DNA from: Treponema sp.
GTDB lineage: Bacteria > Spirochaetota > Spirochaetia > Treponematales > Breznakiellaceae
Assembly (NCBI GenBank): GCA_031275035.1
Contig: JAISPH010000197.1
Span: 1 to 15,197 of the forward strand
DNA length: 15,197 nt
Reading direction: 5' to 3'
The position numbers and the translations under genes were made by a program. This document shows, in pieces, positions 6,405-13,307 of the stretch (its first letter is position 1; the number at the start of each line of letters is the position of its first letter). The notes below the pieces were generated by a model. The model made no database searches. It was not told where the DNA came from and was given only the letters and a program-made list of their open reading frames with translations.

Positions 6405-6761
6405 CTACCGGTTCCGTCTTTCCTCCGCGGTTTTGCACTCGATGCACATAAGGGCATAGGGTATGGCCTCAAGGCGGTCCCTGGGGATACGCTTGCCGCA
6501 CTTCATACAGAGGCCGTATTTGCCCTGCTGTATTCTGGTCAGGGCGGACTCAATTAACTTGAGTCTTTTAAGATCCTGGGAACCGATGGCTTCTATCATC
6601 TTCCGGTCAATGTCATCGGATGCGATATCCGCCAGATCCTTGGGGTCCATGCCCTCCACAATTTCCTTAAAATCTTCGCTGCTGGCGATTAAATTGGAGA
6701 CAATCTCCGCCTTGAGTTCTCCCAGGGATTTCTCCATGCGTCCAAGGAATTTTTGGTCCAT
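6405..6761 (-). CDS. DksA/TraR-type zinc-finger transcription factor
   Basis: A 118-residue protein of the DksA/TraR family, which binds RNA polymerase through the secondary channel and tunes initiation, often with ppGpp. The N-terminal two thirds are helical and charged (predicted coiled coil), with paired acidic residues DD at 49-50 near where the coiled-coil tip would fall. The C-terminal four-cysteine zinc finger is complete: C85xxC88 and C106xxC109. The ATG at 6761 follows a G-rich GGGGGG by 6 nt. At 118 residues it is shorter than E. coli DksA (151) and nearer to short spirochaetal and firmicute members. Target genes cannot be told from the window. Confidence 0.87.
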   Translation of the reverse strand: MDQKFLGRMEKSLGELKAEIVSNLIASSEDFKEIVEGMDPKDLADIASDDIDRKMIEAIGSQDLKRLKLIESALTRIQQGKYGLCMKCGKRIPRDRLEAIPYALMCIECKTAEERRNR

Positions 6762-6886
6762 AACCAGCCCCCCTATGCCATTTTTCCGTATGCGCTATTC
6801 TTTAAGAGCCCTTTTCAAAACCCCGTCCGGTACAAAGCTCCGGTCCGGTCAAAAGTCCCTTAACAGAAACAATAGACTTGTTCAAA

Positions 6887-7004
6887 AACCCGGTTGGTTC
6901 TCGACCACGTCTCCCAAAAAACGCGGATTTCTTAATGAAATCTGCGTTTTTTGTTGTTTTTAAGCGGAATTTGTCCGGAAACCGAGGTTTCCGGACAACT
7001 CTAT
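6887..7004. repeat. 118-bp dispersed hairpin repeat, copy 2
   Basis: Same length as 636-753 and alignable without gaps. Stem A: AACGCGGATTTC (6920-6931) with GAAATCTGCGTT (6937-6948), one G-T wobble, followed by a T-tract as in an intrinsic terminator. Stem B: TTGTCCGGAAACC (6971-6983) with GGTTTCCGGACAA (6986-6998) around GA. Compared with copy 1, both arms change together so that pairing is kept. The 5' stem of copy 1 (625-659) is not preserved here. It lies in the gap between the divergent dksA-type and pentapeptide genes. Confidence 0.82.
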
Positions 7005-7032
7005 ATACCCGGGATCTTACTCCTGGGCATTA

Positions 7033-7156
7033 TCGATTATAATCGAAACTTTTTCAAAACTTGGTTAATTTTGAAAAAGTTTTTAAAAAACCGGCCAAAG
7101 ATCCGGGTTTTTTTCACAAATTAAGGCTGTTTTTTCAAAATAGATCATTTTGAAAA
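7033..7156. other. Battery of hairpins including a strong terminator
   Basis: Four palindromes follow copy 2 of the 118-bp repeat: TCGATTATAATCGA (7033-7046); AACTTTTTCAAAA (7047-7059) with TTTTGAAAAAGTT (7069-7081), a perfect 13-bp stem; AAAAAACCGG (7085-7094) with CCGGGTTTTTT (7103-7113), a GC-core stem with A- and T-tracts as in a bidirectional intrinsic terminator; and TTTTCAAAAT (7132-7141) with ATTTTGAAAA (7147-7156). No coding frame is supported in the 500-bp gap 6762-7261. Both flanking genes point away from it, so terminators here do not serve an obvious upstream gene. Confidence 0.65.
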
Positions 7157-7225
7157 GGCCCCAACCGGCAATCGGGGTACATTGCCGTACATTTGCATTT
7201 TTGTCAAGCCGTCAAATCCGGCCCC

Positions 7226-7255
7226 TTGCAAAGTCCCGCCGGAGGGGCCTATTAT
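7226..7255 (+). promoter_or_regulatory. Promoter for the pentapeptide gene
   Basis: TTGCAA (7226-7231), an 18-bp spacer and TATTAT (7250-7255). The predicted transcription start coincides with the ATG at 7262, so the transcript may be leaderless. A GGAGG at 7241-7245 is 16 nt from the ATG and would not be transcribed from this promoter. Confidence 0.4.
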
Positions 7256-7261
7256 AAAAGC

Positions 7262-7849
7262 ATGTTTAGCATTATTCCCTGCGCGGCCGGCTGCGGGCGG
7301 GCCGCCCTGAGCGGTTCCCAGACCTGTGCAATCCACGCTGCGGACCAGAACAAGGAAACGGCCCGGATAACGGCCTATATCCTTGAACGGGAGGTAATCA
7401 AGGATCTCTGCGCCCCGGATCTTCGCTTTGAAAGCGTTGATTTTTCCCGCCGGAGCTTTTACGGGTGCAGTTTCCACGGGGCAGCCTTCTCCATGTGCCT
7501 CTTTACCCGGACCTCCATGAGAATGTGTTTCTTCGATTTTGCCTTCTTCGACAACTGTGATTTTTCCCACAGCGATCTTCAGTTTATGTCCTTCTCGGGA
7601 TCGGGAATCAGGAACTGTACCTTCGAGGGTTCCGAACTGGTACACCTTAATTTCGGCGGCGCCCATATATCCGAAAGTACCTTTAACGATTCAAATTTGT
7701 ATAACAGCCGCTTCATCGGAGCGGAGATGGAATACTCCGATTTTATCGATTGTAATACCAAAAGAACCTATTTTGTAAAAACCAAGCAGGAGGGCATTTC
7801 CTTCAAGTCTTCCAATACTGCGGAAGCGGTATTTGAACTGGAATTCTAG
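7262..7849 (+). CDS. Pentapeptide-repeat protein with N-terminal Cys/His knuckle
   Basis: A 195-residue protein. Residues from about 55 to 180 consist of pentapeptide repeats with the usual central Leu/Phe every fifth residue (such as CSFHG, CDFSH, CTFEG, STFND, SRFIG, SDFID), which fold into a right-handed quadrilateral beta helix. The first 30 residues hold C-x3-C-x10-C-x2-H (CAAGCGRAALSGSQTCAIH), which looks like a small zinc knuckle. Pentapeptide proteins range from gyrase mimics to scaffolds, and the role here is unknown. The ATG at 7262 is preferred over an upstream in-frame TTG at 7193 because the zinc motif starts right after it and promoter elements lie between. The metallo-beta-lactamase-fold gene follows 35 bp later and may be cotranscribed. 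Confidence 0.82.
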   Translation: MFSIIPCAAGCGRAALSGSQTCAIHAADQNKETARITAYILEREVIKDLCAPDLRFESVDFSRRSFYGCSFHGAAFSMCLFTRTSMRMCFFDFAFFDNCDFSHSDLQFMSFSGSGIRNCTFEGSELVHLNFGGAHISESTFNDSNLYNSRFIGAEMEYSDFIDCNTKRTYFVKTKQEGISFKSSNTAEAVFELEF

Positions 7850-7884
7850 GGGAGATCGCCGGCGGCGCGGCGGGGAGAATCATT

Positions 7885-8568
7885 ATGAAACTTTTTTTCC
7901 ATTATTGCCTGTTTGGTTTCAGCAACTGCTATATTTTGGGAAGTGATTTTTCCTCCGGCGAAGAGGAGTCTCCAAACGGGGAGTTTCCAAAACGGGAATC
8001 GCCGCCTTCACCGGAGGCTGCGCCACAGGATGCAATCATCATCGACCCCGGCGGCATGGATGAGGAGATCCTCAATTTTATCGAGCAGAATGAATATACC
8101 CTCCGCGGCATACTGGTAACCCATGATCACCGCAACCATGTCCACGGGCTGCGGACCATCAAACGGATCTACGATGCGGATATCTACGGGGTAAATCATG
8201 TCATCAGGAATCACAAGACCAACATAGTAAAAGACGGGGATGTCCTCAACCTGGGACCTTTCCGCATTGAGGTAATCTCCGTGCCGGGCCATTCTTCGGA
8301 TTCCGCCGTTTACAGAATAGAACATCTCCTCTTTACCGGAGATGTCCTCAGCGCGGGCCTGGTGGGAAGCACCGCCAGTTCCTACGGAGCGGCGGTACAG
8401 ATGACCGCCCTGAGGAGCAAGATCCTCTCCATACAGGGAAACATTGTGGTGCTTCCCGGCCACGGCCCCCCTTCCTGCCTGGAGACTGAACGGCGTTTCA
8501 ACGCGGGGATACTGAACTATGATCAGAATAAGAATCAGCGTCCCGTCTTCAGCGCAGAGATCTGGTAA
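7885..8568 (+). CDS. Metallo-beta-lactamase-fold hydrolase with altered metal motif
   Basis: A 227-residue MBL-fold protein of the glyoxalase-II-like size class. The metal motif HxHxDH reads H80-D-H82-R-N84-H85, so the Asp that normally binds the second metal is Asn. The remaining ligands are present: VPGH (His136), FTGD (Asp153) and LPGH (His203). An acidic, Pro/Ser-rich stretch at residues 23-48 is inserted between the first two strands, where relatives have a short turn. GGGGAG lies 7 nt before the ATG. The 3' end overlaps the convergent lipoprotein gene by 20 bp. The substrate is unknown. The Asn change may weaken two-metal catalysis, alter metal preference, or be a family variant. Confidence 0.83.
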   Translation: MKLFFHYCLFGFSNCYILGSDFSSGEEESPNGEFPKRESPPSPEAAPQDAIIIDPGGMDEEILNFIEQNEYTLRGILVTHDHRNHVHGLRTIKRIYDADIYGVNHVIRNHKTNIVKDGDVLNLGPFRIEVISVPGHSSDSAVYRIEHLLFTGDVLSAGLVGSTASSYGAAVQMTALRSKILSIQGNIVVLPGHGPPSCLETERRFNAGILNYDQNKNQRPVFSAEIW

Positions 8569-10426
8569 TCCGGTGGACCCTTCCCCCTGAAAACCCCCAG
8601 CGCTGATCCACATAGGCGGAAAAGGCCGCCGCTTCCCGGGAAAAGTCCCGCTCCAGTTCGGGCCAGGTTCCCGCGGCTTCGTTCTTTACAGGCAGAGACC
8701 GCCGCCGCCAGCTTTTTTCAAGCCTGCCCGCCAGGGTCTTGCCGAAGTATTCCGCCGCCAGGGCCGGAGACTGCTGGAGGCAGTAAGCCATCAGCTCGTT
8801 CACCATCAGGTAAGCGTCTGTAAGATCGTACTGGGAATAGTCAAAATAGGAGAGGATAAAGCGTCTTGCCGTTTGGGGAAGGGCTTCCCAGCGGCGGCGG
8901 CTGAATTCCCGGAAATCCTCATCAATAAAAAAGAGGCCGTGAAAACTTTCGTGAGCCATAAAGAGGCCCCGGAGATAATCGTTGGATTCCCTGGATATGG
9001 AAATGACCGCCCCCGTACCGGGAACGATGCCATCGGCAGGGATGCCGCCGGCAGGGATGCCGCCGGCAGGGACGCCGCCGGCAGGGACGCCGCCGGCAGG
9101 GACGCCGCCGGCAGGGACGCCGCCGGCAGGGACGCCGCCTTCACGGATAATGCCGTTATCCAGGAGAATCCGCTTCAGTTCCTGTTCCTCGGGAAGGAGG
9201 AGAAAATTCGCCGTCCTGGCGGCTTCAAAGAACCGGGCCAGATCCTCCGCCCTGTAATCGTAGGCATTCCAGCCGTGAAGCCCGGCAATTTCCGCATCCG
9301 GCGTAAGGCGGCCCCGGAAACCGGCTTTTTCCACAAAGAAGGCAAGCCGCTTAAAGAAACGGTCCTGCAGGGCATAGTCGGCGGTATCGAAGATCAGCAC
9401 CAGGGGAAACCGGTCCCAGCGGAAGATTTCAAAACGGCTGTCCCGCCAGGCCCGCCGGGGATAATCGATGATCAAGCCGGGGTCCGCCGGGACCGGTTCG
9501 GGGAAGACCGGCGGCTCCACATGAGTAATCCTGATGGATGCGCCCCGCCAATCGGCAAGGATCAGAGGATAGGGATTGGCGGAAACCACCCCCGGAGGAA
9601 TGACAAAACTCTCCGGAGGCCCGCCCGGAGGGGCCCGGTACTCGTAACGGCTTCTTCCCGCATCCAGCAGGGCCCCTCCCTCCACGCCGTCCACGGCTAT
9701 TTCCTTCATTCCGGCTATGCGGTACTCCTCGGGAGGATCGATTGCCAGGGCGGCGCCGTCCCGGAAAACAAAGGGGCTTGCCGAAAGCAGGATGGCGGAG
9801 GAACCGCCGGAGGAAAGAAGATCCTGATCCCATCCAAACCAGCGGGAAACCAGGCTGAAGGAACGGACTTCAAGGATCAGGTTTCCCGGAGGCGTCTGCC
9901 CCCCCTGATCCTGGTTTTGTTTTACTGAAAGGACTATCCGTTCCAGCGTTCCCTCTACGGGCAGGGCATACCGGATAAGGCCGGGAACGGAGTCTGATCC
10001 CAGGAACGAAAGATCCTGGGGCAGAATCCAGGATACGGCCCCCAGGGTGCAGATCAGCTGATACCGGGAAGCAAAGTCCCGCCGGAGGGCAAGCCGATCC
10101 TCCGCGGAAAGTTCCGGCCCTTCAGGACGCAGGGTATATTCCAGTTGAAAGGAAAGGTCCGGCGGAAGAACAGCCCCCTTGAGGACATACTCAAGTTTGC
10201 GGGGTCTGGAGAACGAAAGCAGCCCCGCGGCGGCCTCCCTGGACCGGGCCGACAGGGTAACGCCGGGACCAAAACCGGCCAGGGAAAGGGCCGGTTCATA
10301 ACGGCAGGAACCCAGGAGGAGGAACAGCGTAAACAGCGCCGGAAAGAAACGGCGGCCTCCATGCCGGCGGCCTCCATGCCATTGGCATTTCCTTTCGGGG
10401 ACTATACGGTCCGCGGCGCGCCTCAT
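8549..10426 (-). CDS. Lipoprotein with HExxH metallopeptidase motif and tandem GGVPA repeats
   Basis: A 625-residue protein. Residues 27-41 form a hydrophobic signal ending LLLGSC, a lipobox with Cys41 as the lipidation site, so it is probably attached to a membrane facing the periplasm or outside. HESFH at 492-496 is an HExxH zinc motif, and NELMAY with Glu544, 48 residues downstream, could supply the third ligand as in gluzincin peptidases. Residues 50-420 are not recognised. Just before the catalytic region, residues 430-464 consist of seven GGVPA/GGIPA units (15-bp repeats, 9026-9139). The same repeat in the other orientation encodes HGGRR twice at residues 17-26, before the signal. The start overlaps the stop of the upstream gene (ATGA). 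Peptidase activity is inferred from motif only. Confidence 0.72.
   Translation of the reverse strand: MRRAADRIVPERKCQWHGGRRHGGRRFFPALFTLFLLLGSCRYEPALSLAGFGPGVTLSARSREAAAGLLSFSRPRKLEYVLKGAVLPPDLSFQLEYTLRPEGPELSAEDRLALRRDFASRYQLICTLGAVSWILPQDLSFLGSDSVPGLIRYALPVEGTLERIVLSVKQNQDQGGQTPPGNLILEVRSFSLVSRWFGWDQDLLSSGGSSAILLSASPFVFRDGAALAIDPPEEYRIAGMKEIAVDGVEGGALLDAGRSRYEYRAPPGGPPESFVIPPGVVSANPYPLILADWRGASIRITHVEPPVFPEPVPADPGLIIDYPRRAWRDSRFEIFRWDRFPLVLIFDTADYALQDRFFKRLAFFVEKAGFRGRLTPDAEIAGLHGWNAYDYRAEDLARFFEAARTANFLLLPEEQELKRILLDNGIIREGGVPAGGVPAGGVPAGGVPAGGVPAGGIPAGGIPADGIVPGTGAVISISRESNDYLRGLFMAHESFHGLFFIDEDFREFSRRRWEALPQTARRFILSYFDYSQYDLTDAYLMVNELMAYCLQQSPALAAEYFGKTLAGRLEKSWRRRSLPVKNEAAGTWPELERDFSREAAAFSAYVDQRWGFSGGRVHRITRSLR
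9026..9139. repeat. 15-bp repeat array, locus 1
   Basis: Six perfect or near-perfect units of gatgccgccggcagg/gacgccgccggcagg at 9041-9130, flanked by one diverged unit at 9026-9040 and a partial one at 9131-9139. Written in phase with the other loci the unit is GGCAGGGAnGCCGCC on the plus strand. In the minus-strand gene it encodes GGVPA/GGIPA. The array lies about 28 codons before the HExxH motif. Confidence 0.92.
10351..10380. repeat. 15-bp repeat array, locus 2 (inverted orientation)
   Basis: Two identical units of ggcggcctccatgcc. Their complement GGCATGGAGGCCGCC fits the consensus of the other loci, so this array is inverted relative to locus 1 although both lie in the same gene. It encodes HGGRR-HGGRR before the signal peptide. 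Confidence 0.85.
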
Positions 10427-11211
10427 AGAGCGACAATGCCCCGGGCGATAAGCTGGGCCAGGGAATATTTCCGCTCTATGGTTATTTCCTTTCCGGTACT
10501 GAGGAACGATTCAAATTCGGCCCGAAAGGATTCGGGCAGAACCGGCAGTTCCAGCACCTGCTTATAGTAACCCCGGTGAGACGGTTCAAAACGACGGTTG
10601 ATGCAGAACAGGGTAAGACAGGCGGTTTTGATGAACAGAGACGAGGAAATAAGATAGTTGAAACCGTCCTCCTGCAGAAGGGCGGCGCCGAGATCCCCCA
10701 GGAGATGTTCCATCTTGGACTGATGGGTCTCCCGCATGACCTGCCAGAATGTGTCGTCCAGGCTGAGGAGCCGTTTCCTGATATTCTGTATCCAGTTGTG
10801 CCGGCAAAAAAGGATCTCCCCATGGGCAAGCCGGTAGTAACCGTAGGTCCCCGAATGCTTGATCAGCCAGAGGGATTCCTGGTTGGTATCCGCCAGCGCG
10901 ACAAATTCGTCGGTTTTCCGGGTGGACTTGTACTCCAGCCGTACCGGAATATCCCCAATAAGGAAACGATCCTTGCTGTCCTGGTTTGAAACCTCAAAGG
11001 CCGCCACATCGTTCCCGTACTGACGGCAGCGTTCTTCCGCCCCGGGGATGACCCCCGTATAAAATACATCCAGAATAAGGGCAAAATAAGGGTCCAGGGT
11101 ATCGGGCATGGCGGCTTCGTTCAGGGTAATGCACTCCACCCCTGTCCACCGGGAAATTATTCCGGTAAAACGATCCACCAGCACTTTGGTCTTATATTTC
11201 ATATATGGCAT
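10423..11211 (-). CDS. Unknown protein, first gene of the lipoprotein pair
   Basis: A 262-residue soluble protein with no signal peptide or membrane segment. I do not recognise it firmly. The N-terminal half has alternating strands (DPYFALILDVFYTG, then RFLIGDIPVRLEYKS), and the C-terminal half is helical and aromatic (FNYLISSSLFIKT, INRRFEPSHRGYY, VLELPVLPESF), a layout that recalls nucleotidyltransferase-fold proteins with a helical domain. The canonical GSxxxxxDxD motif is not visible, so this is only a suggestion. The start may be the ATG at 11211 or at 11202. A TATACT box (11217-11212) adjoins the former, which would favour the latter on a near-leaderless transcript. It overlaps the lipoprotein gene by an ATGA and is divergent from the gene at 11241. 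Confidence 0.7.
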   Translation of the reverse strand: MPYMKYKTKVLVDRFTGIISRWTGVECITLNEAAMPDTLDPYFALILDVFYTGVIPGAEERCRQYGNDVAAFEVSNQDSKDRFLIGDIPVRLEYKSTRKTDEFVALADTNQESLWLIKHSGTYGYYRLAHGEILFCRHNWIQNIRKRLLSLDDTFWQVMRETHQSKMEHLLGDLGAALLQEDGFNYLISSSLFIKTACLTLFCINRRFEPSHRGYYKQVLELPVLPESFRAEFESFLSTGKEITIERKYSLAQLIARGIVAL

Positions 11212-11240
11212 AGTATATCATAGGTTTGAGTTTGTCAGTC

Positions 11241-11918
11241 ATGCTGAAAGCGCCGCTATTAGAAAATGGCATATTGAAAACGCCGGCCTCAGGCGCCGTT
11301 CTCCGTTTCGCCGTCCTCATCCCCCACCGGGACAGCTTAAAACCGCTGAGAACCCTGAGCCGCCGTCTCTTTGCGGCGGGTTTTCCCGGAGCCTTTTCCT
11401 TCCCTCCGGCAACGCCCCTGGCCCTCCTGTCCCGGCCCTTAAGCCGTGGAGAATTGAGAGAGCTGGCGGCGGCTCTGCGGGAAAGTTCCGCGGACCGGGG
11501 CGGGATTATCACCGCAGGTCCTGCAGCGCCGGTATCCCTGTCCCCGGCGCTTCCCTGCCGAAACGAAGGACCGGACCCCTGGGGACTTAGCCCCTGGGGA
11601 TTCAGCTTCTGGGGACCCCGGCTGGATCTGGCCGTTCCCGCAGTAATCCCCGGCGCGATCCGCCGCTTTCCCGTGCCCGTCCTCTGCGCCGCCCTTATCC
11701 GCAGCGGTACGGGCGTTGCCGGCACGGAGGCCGCCGGCATGGACGCCGCCGCGGAGGGCCTGCTTCCCTTTTCCTTCAGGGCGGCGGCGGCGGCCAATAT
11801 GAGCTTTACGGCCCTGGAATCGGGAGAACCGGGCTATTCTTTTATCTGGAAGACCGGGGAACCCCGCTGGCTCCCCCGGCCCGGAAGACGGACACCGTTA
11901 AAGGAGACCCCCGGATGA
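11241..11918 (+). CDS. Unknown protein upstream of the YggU-like gene
   Basis: A 225-residue, Ala/Pro/Arg-rich protein that I do not recognise. A strand-like FAVLIPHRDSLKPLRTLSRR starts the conserved-looking part, and FWGPRLDLAVPA follows after a Ser/Pro/Trp-rich linker. The opening vaguely recalls 2H phosphoesterases (LigT), but neither HxT motif is present. A 15-bp repeat pair (11721-11750) encodes AGTEAAGMDAA near residues 160-170. That the frame is real is supported by its ATGA overlap with the YggU-like gene, whose ribosome-binding site AAGGAG lies inside this gene. The start is uncertain: the ATG at 11241 has only a weak upstream GAG, and a TTG at 11226 is an alternative. Confidence 0.65.
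   Translation: MLKAPLLENGILKTPASGAVLRFAVLIPHRDSLKPLRTLSRRLFAAGFPGAFSFPPATPLALLSRPLSRGELRELAAALRESSADRGGIITAGPAAPVSLSPALPCRNEGPDPWGLSPWGFSFWGPRLDLAVPAVIPGAIRRFPVPVLCAALIRSGTGVAGTEAAGMDAAAEGLLPFSFRAAAAANMSFTALESGEPGYSFIWKTGEPRWLPRPGRRTPLKETPG
11721..11750. repeat. 15-bp repeat array, locus 3
   Basis: Two units, GGCACGGAGGCCGCC (11721-11735) and GGCATGGACGCCGCC (11736-11750), in plus orientation inside a plus-strand gene. They are read as GTEAA-GMDAA, a different frame from locus 1. Confidence 0.85.
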
Positions 11919-12220
11919 ACTGTTTCAGGCTGTCGGAGAATAAGATATACCTCGATATCAGGGCTGTGCCGGGGGCCTCAAAATCCCGGCTTATGGGGGT
12001 AAAAGAGGGAAGGCTCCGGGTCCGAATCGCCGCCGCCCCCGAAGACGGCAAGGCTAACCACGAACTCCGCGCCTTTCTGGCAAAGCTGCTGGATTGTCCC
12101 ATGAAGGACCTGGTCCTGCAATCGGGGGAAAAGTCCCGGCTTAAAACCCTGGTCCTCCCCATCGCCCATAAGGACAGGCTGCATCAGTTGCTGTCCGAAT
12201 CTGCGGAGGGTGCACCCTAA
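11915..12220 (+). CDS. YggU/DUF167 family protein
   Basis: A 101-residue member of the DUF167 (YggU) family, small single-domain proteins of unknown function found across bacteria and eukaryotes. The diagnostic order is visible: VPGASKSRLMG near the N-terminus, then GRLRVRIAAAPEDGKANHELRAFLAKLL with the invariant A-P-x-D/E-G-K-A-N motif, then a strand and helix containing SGEKSRLKTLVL. Its ATG overlaps the preceding stop (ATGA), and AAGGAG lies 8 nt upstream, so the two genes form an operon. It is convergent with the cyclase-like gene, with 25 bp between the stops. A gene symbol is not given because the family name is generic. Confidence 0.88.
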   Translation: MNCFRLSENKIYLDIRAVPGASKSRLMGVKEGRLRVRIAAAPEDGKANHELRAFLAKLLDCPMKDLVLQSGEKSRLKTLVLPIAHKDRLHQLLSESAEGAP

Positions 12221-12245
12221 CCAGGGAGCCGGAACGGACCGGATT

Positions 12246-13307
12246 TTACCGCCCGGCAAGCTCCCCGGAACAGGTAAAGCGCAGGGAGTGTCTCAGGTTC
12301 CGGCCTTCAAAGGACCCGGCGTTGACGAACATATCCTCAAGCTGGGGGGCCAGAGCGTCCGGGGGGATCTCATCGGAGTAGGTCAGGCGGCCGCTTTCGG
12401 CGCATTTGGTCCCCAAATGAAAGATAAAATTAACCGCATCGGAAACGACGGTGCCGGTCCTGCCCGGCGCCCGGTAGGCGGTTTTTCCGTAGTGCAGGGC
12501 AAAGGTAAAGACCGCCGGAATGGTGAGGCCCAGATTCTCGGCTATCAGAAAGGTAGAGCCCATCAGTATTTTAAGGGCCGCTTCCTCGGCGGCCCGGGCA
12601 TACTCCGCCCTGGGGGGTATCAAAAAAAGGCAGTTATCCTCGGTTTCCATCCAGAGCAGGGCCCTGGCATCCTGGAAACGGGGAACCAGAAAAGTGCGGA
12701 GCCTTCCCATAAGAACCTTGAACGAAGTTTCCCCCAGCCGGGAACGGAGGCTGGTCCTGCCGGAGAGGGCCGCATAACAGAAGAAAAAGGGCGAGACGGT
12801 TCCCGCCTTGTAGGCGTTCCAGCCGGTAAATTTTCCCGCAGGAAGCCTGGCGGCTTTGCTGACAAAGGCTTCCGCCCCCTCTCCGGAATCTTCTGCCGCG
12901 GAGGAACCGCCGGCATGGACGCCGCTGGCAGGGATGCCGCCGGCACGGATGCCGCCGGTCCTCCAGGACGCGGCCTTTTTCAGCCGCCGCGGATCGGGCC
13001 CCTTCTTTAAGAGTTTTGAGCCCAGGTAATCCGAGGCTCCCTCAAAAAAGAAGGCCGCCGGATCGACGCTGTCTTTGGGATCGATGATTCCCCATGCGGC
13101 ATGGACGCCGCCGGCATGGACGCCGCAGCGCCGTTTCAGCAGAGACAGAGCCTTTTTCGCCTCCGCCTCCGTAAACGAAGAGAGATCCAGGTAACTCATA
13201 TCCCCCTGTTCCGGGCTGTGCCTGCCCAGGGCCTCAGGGCCGAGCAGTTCGGCCCCCTTTAATCCTGGGAAGGGCGTCTTTTTCGACGAAAAAATATAGA
13301 TCTTCAT
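12246..13307 (-). CDS. Degenerate class III cyclase-like protein with repeat insertions
   Basis: A 353-residue protein, second of two cyclase-like genes. The N-terminal ~110 residues (MKIYIFSSKK, DMSYLDLSSF, WGIIDPKDSVDPAAFFFEG) look like a small alpha/beta domain, perhaps receiver-like. The C-terminal part (about 205-345) follows the layout of a class III nucleotidyl cyclase domain: LLWMETEDNCLFLIPP where active enzymes have a GD metal site, a strand ending ALHYGKTAY, and VVSDAVNFIFHLG where they have VNxAxRL. The catalytic Arg position is His, and no clear first metal Asp is seen, so catalysis is doubtful. 15-bp repeats add GVHAGGVHA (residues 62-70) and a GGIRAGGIPASGVHAGG stretch (118-134). 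The start overlaps the upstream stop by ATGA. Confidence 0.68.
   Translation of the reverse strand: MKIYIFSSKKTPFPGLKGAELLGPEALGRHSPEQGDMSYLDLSSFTEAEAKKALSLLKRRCGVHAGGVHAAWGIIDPKDSVDPAAFFFEGASDYLGSKLLKKGPDPRRLKKAASWRTGGIRAGGIPASGVHAGGSSAAEDSGEGAEAFVSKAARLPAGKFTGWNAYKAGTVSPFFFCYAALSGRTSLRSRLGETSFKVLMGRLRTFLVPRFQDARALLWMETEDNCLFLIPPRAEYARAAEEAALKILMGSTFLIAENLGLTIPAVFTFALHYGKTAYRAPGRTGTVVSDAVNFIFHLGTKCAESGRLTYSDEIPPDALAPQLEDMFVNAGSFEGRNLRHSLRFTCSGELAGR
12912..12956. repeat. 15-bp repeat array, locus 4
   Basis: Three units: GGCATGGACGCCGCT, GGCAGGGATGCCGCC and GGCACGGATGCCGCC, plus orientation, inside a minus-strand gene. They encode GGIRA, GGIPA and SGVHA, in the linker between the N-terminal and cyclase-like parts. 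Confidence 0.9.
13098..13127. repeat. 15-bp repeat array, locus 5
   Basis: Two units, GGCATGGACGCCGCC (13098-13112) and GGCATGGACGCCGCA (13113-13127), inside the same minus-strand gene as locus 4. They are read as GVHAGGVHA, just before what looks like a beta strand (WGIID). Confidence 0.88.

Noticed and set aside
9026..9139. CRISPR-like look of the 15-bp array
   Set aside because: Units are directly tandem with no spacers, are too short, and lie inside a coding frame. No cas genes are present.
8873..9928. Plus-strand open frame of 351 codons opposite the lipoprotein gene
   Set aside because: It exists because GC-rich antisense frames rarely hit stops. The lipobox, HExxH motif and ATGA coupling support the minus strand.
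11192..11797. Minus-strand frame opposite the gene at 11241
   Set aside because: The plus-strand frame ends in an ATGA overlap with the YggU-like gene, while the minus frame overlaps the start of another minus gene and has no motifs.
12210..13010. Plus-strand frame opposite the cyclase-like gene
   Set aside because: Gly/Pro/Arg-rich shadow. The minus-strand frame has domain logic and an ATGA overlap with its partner.
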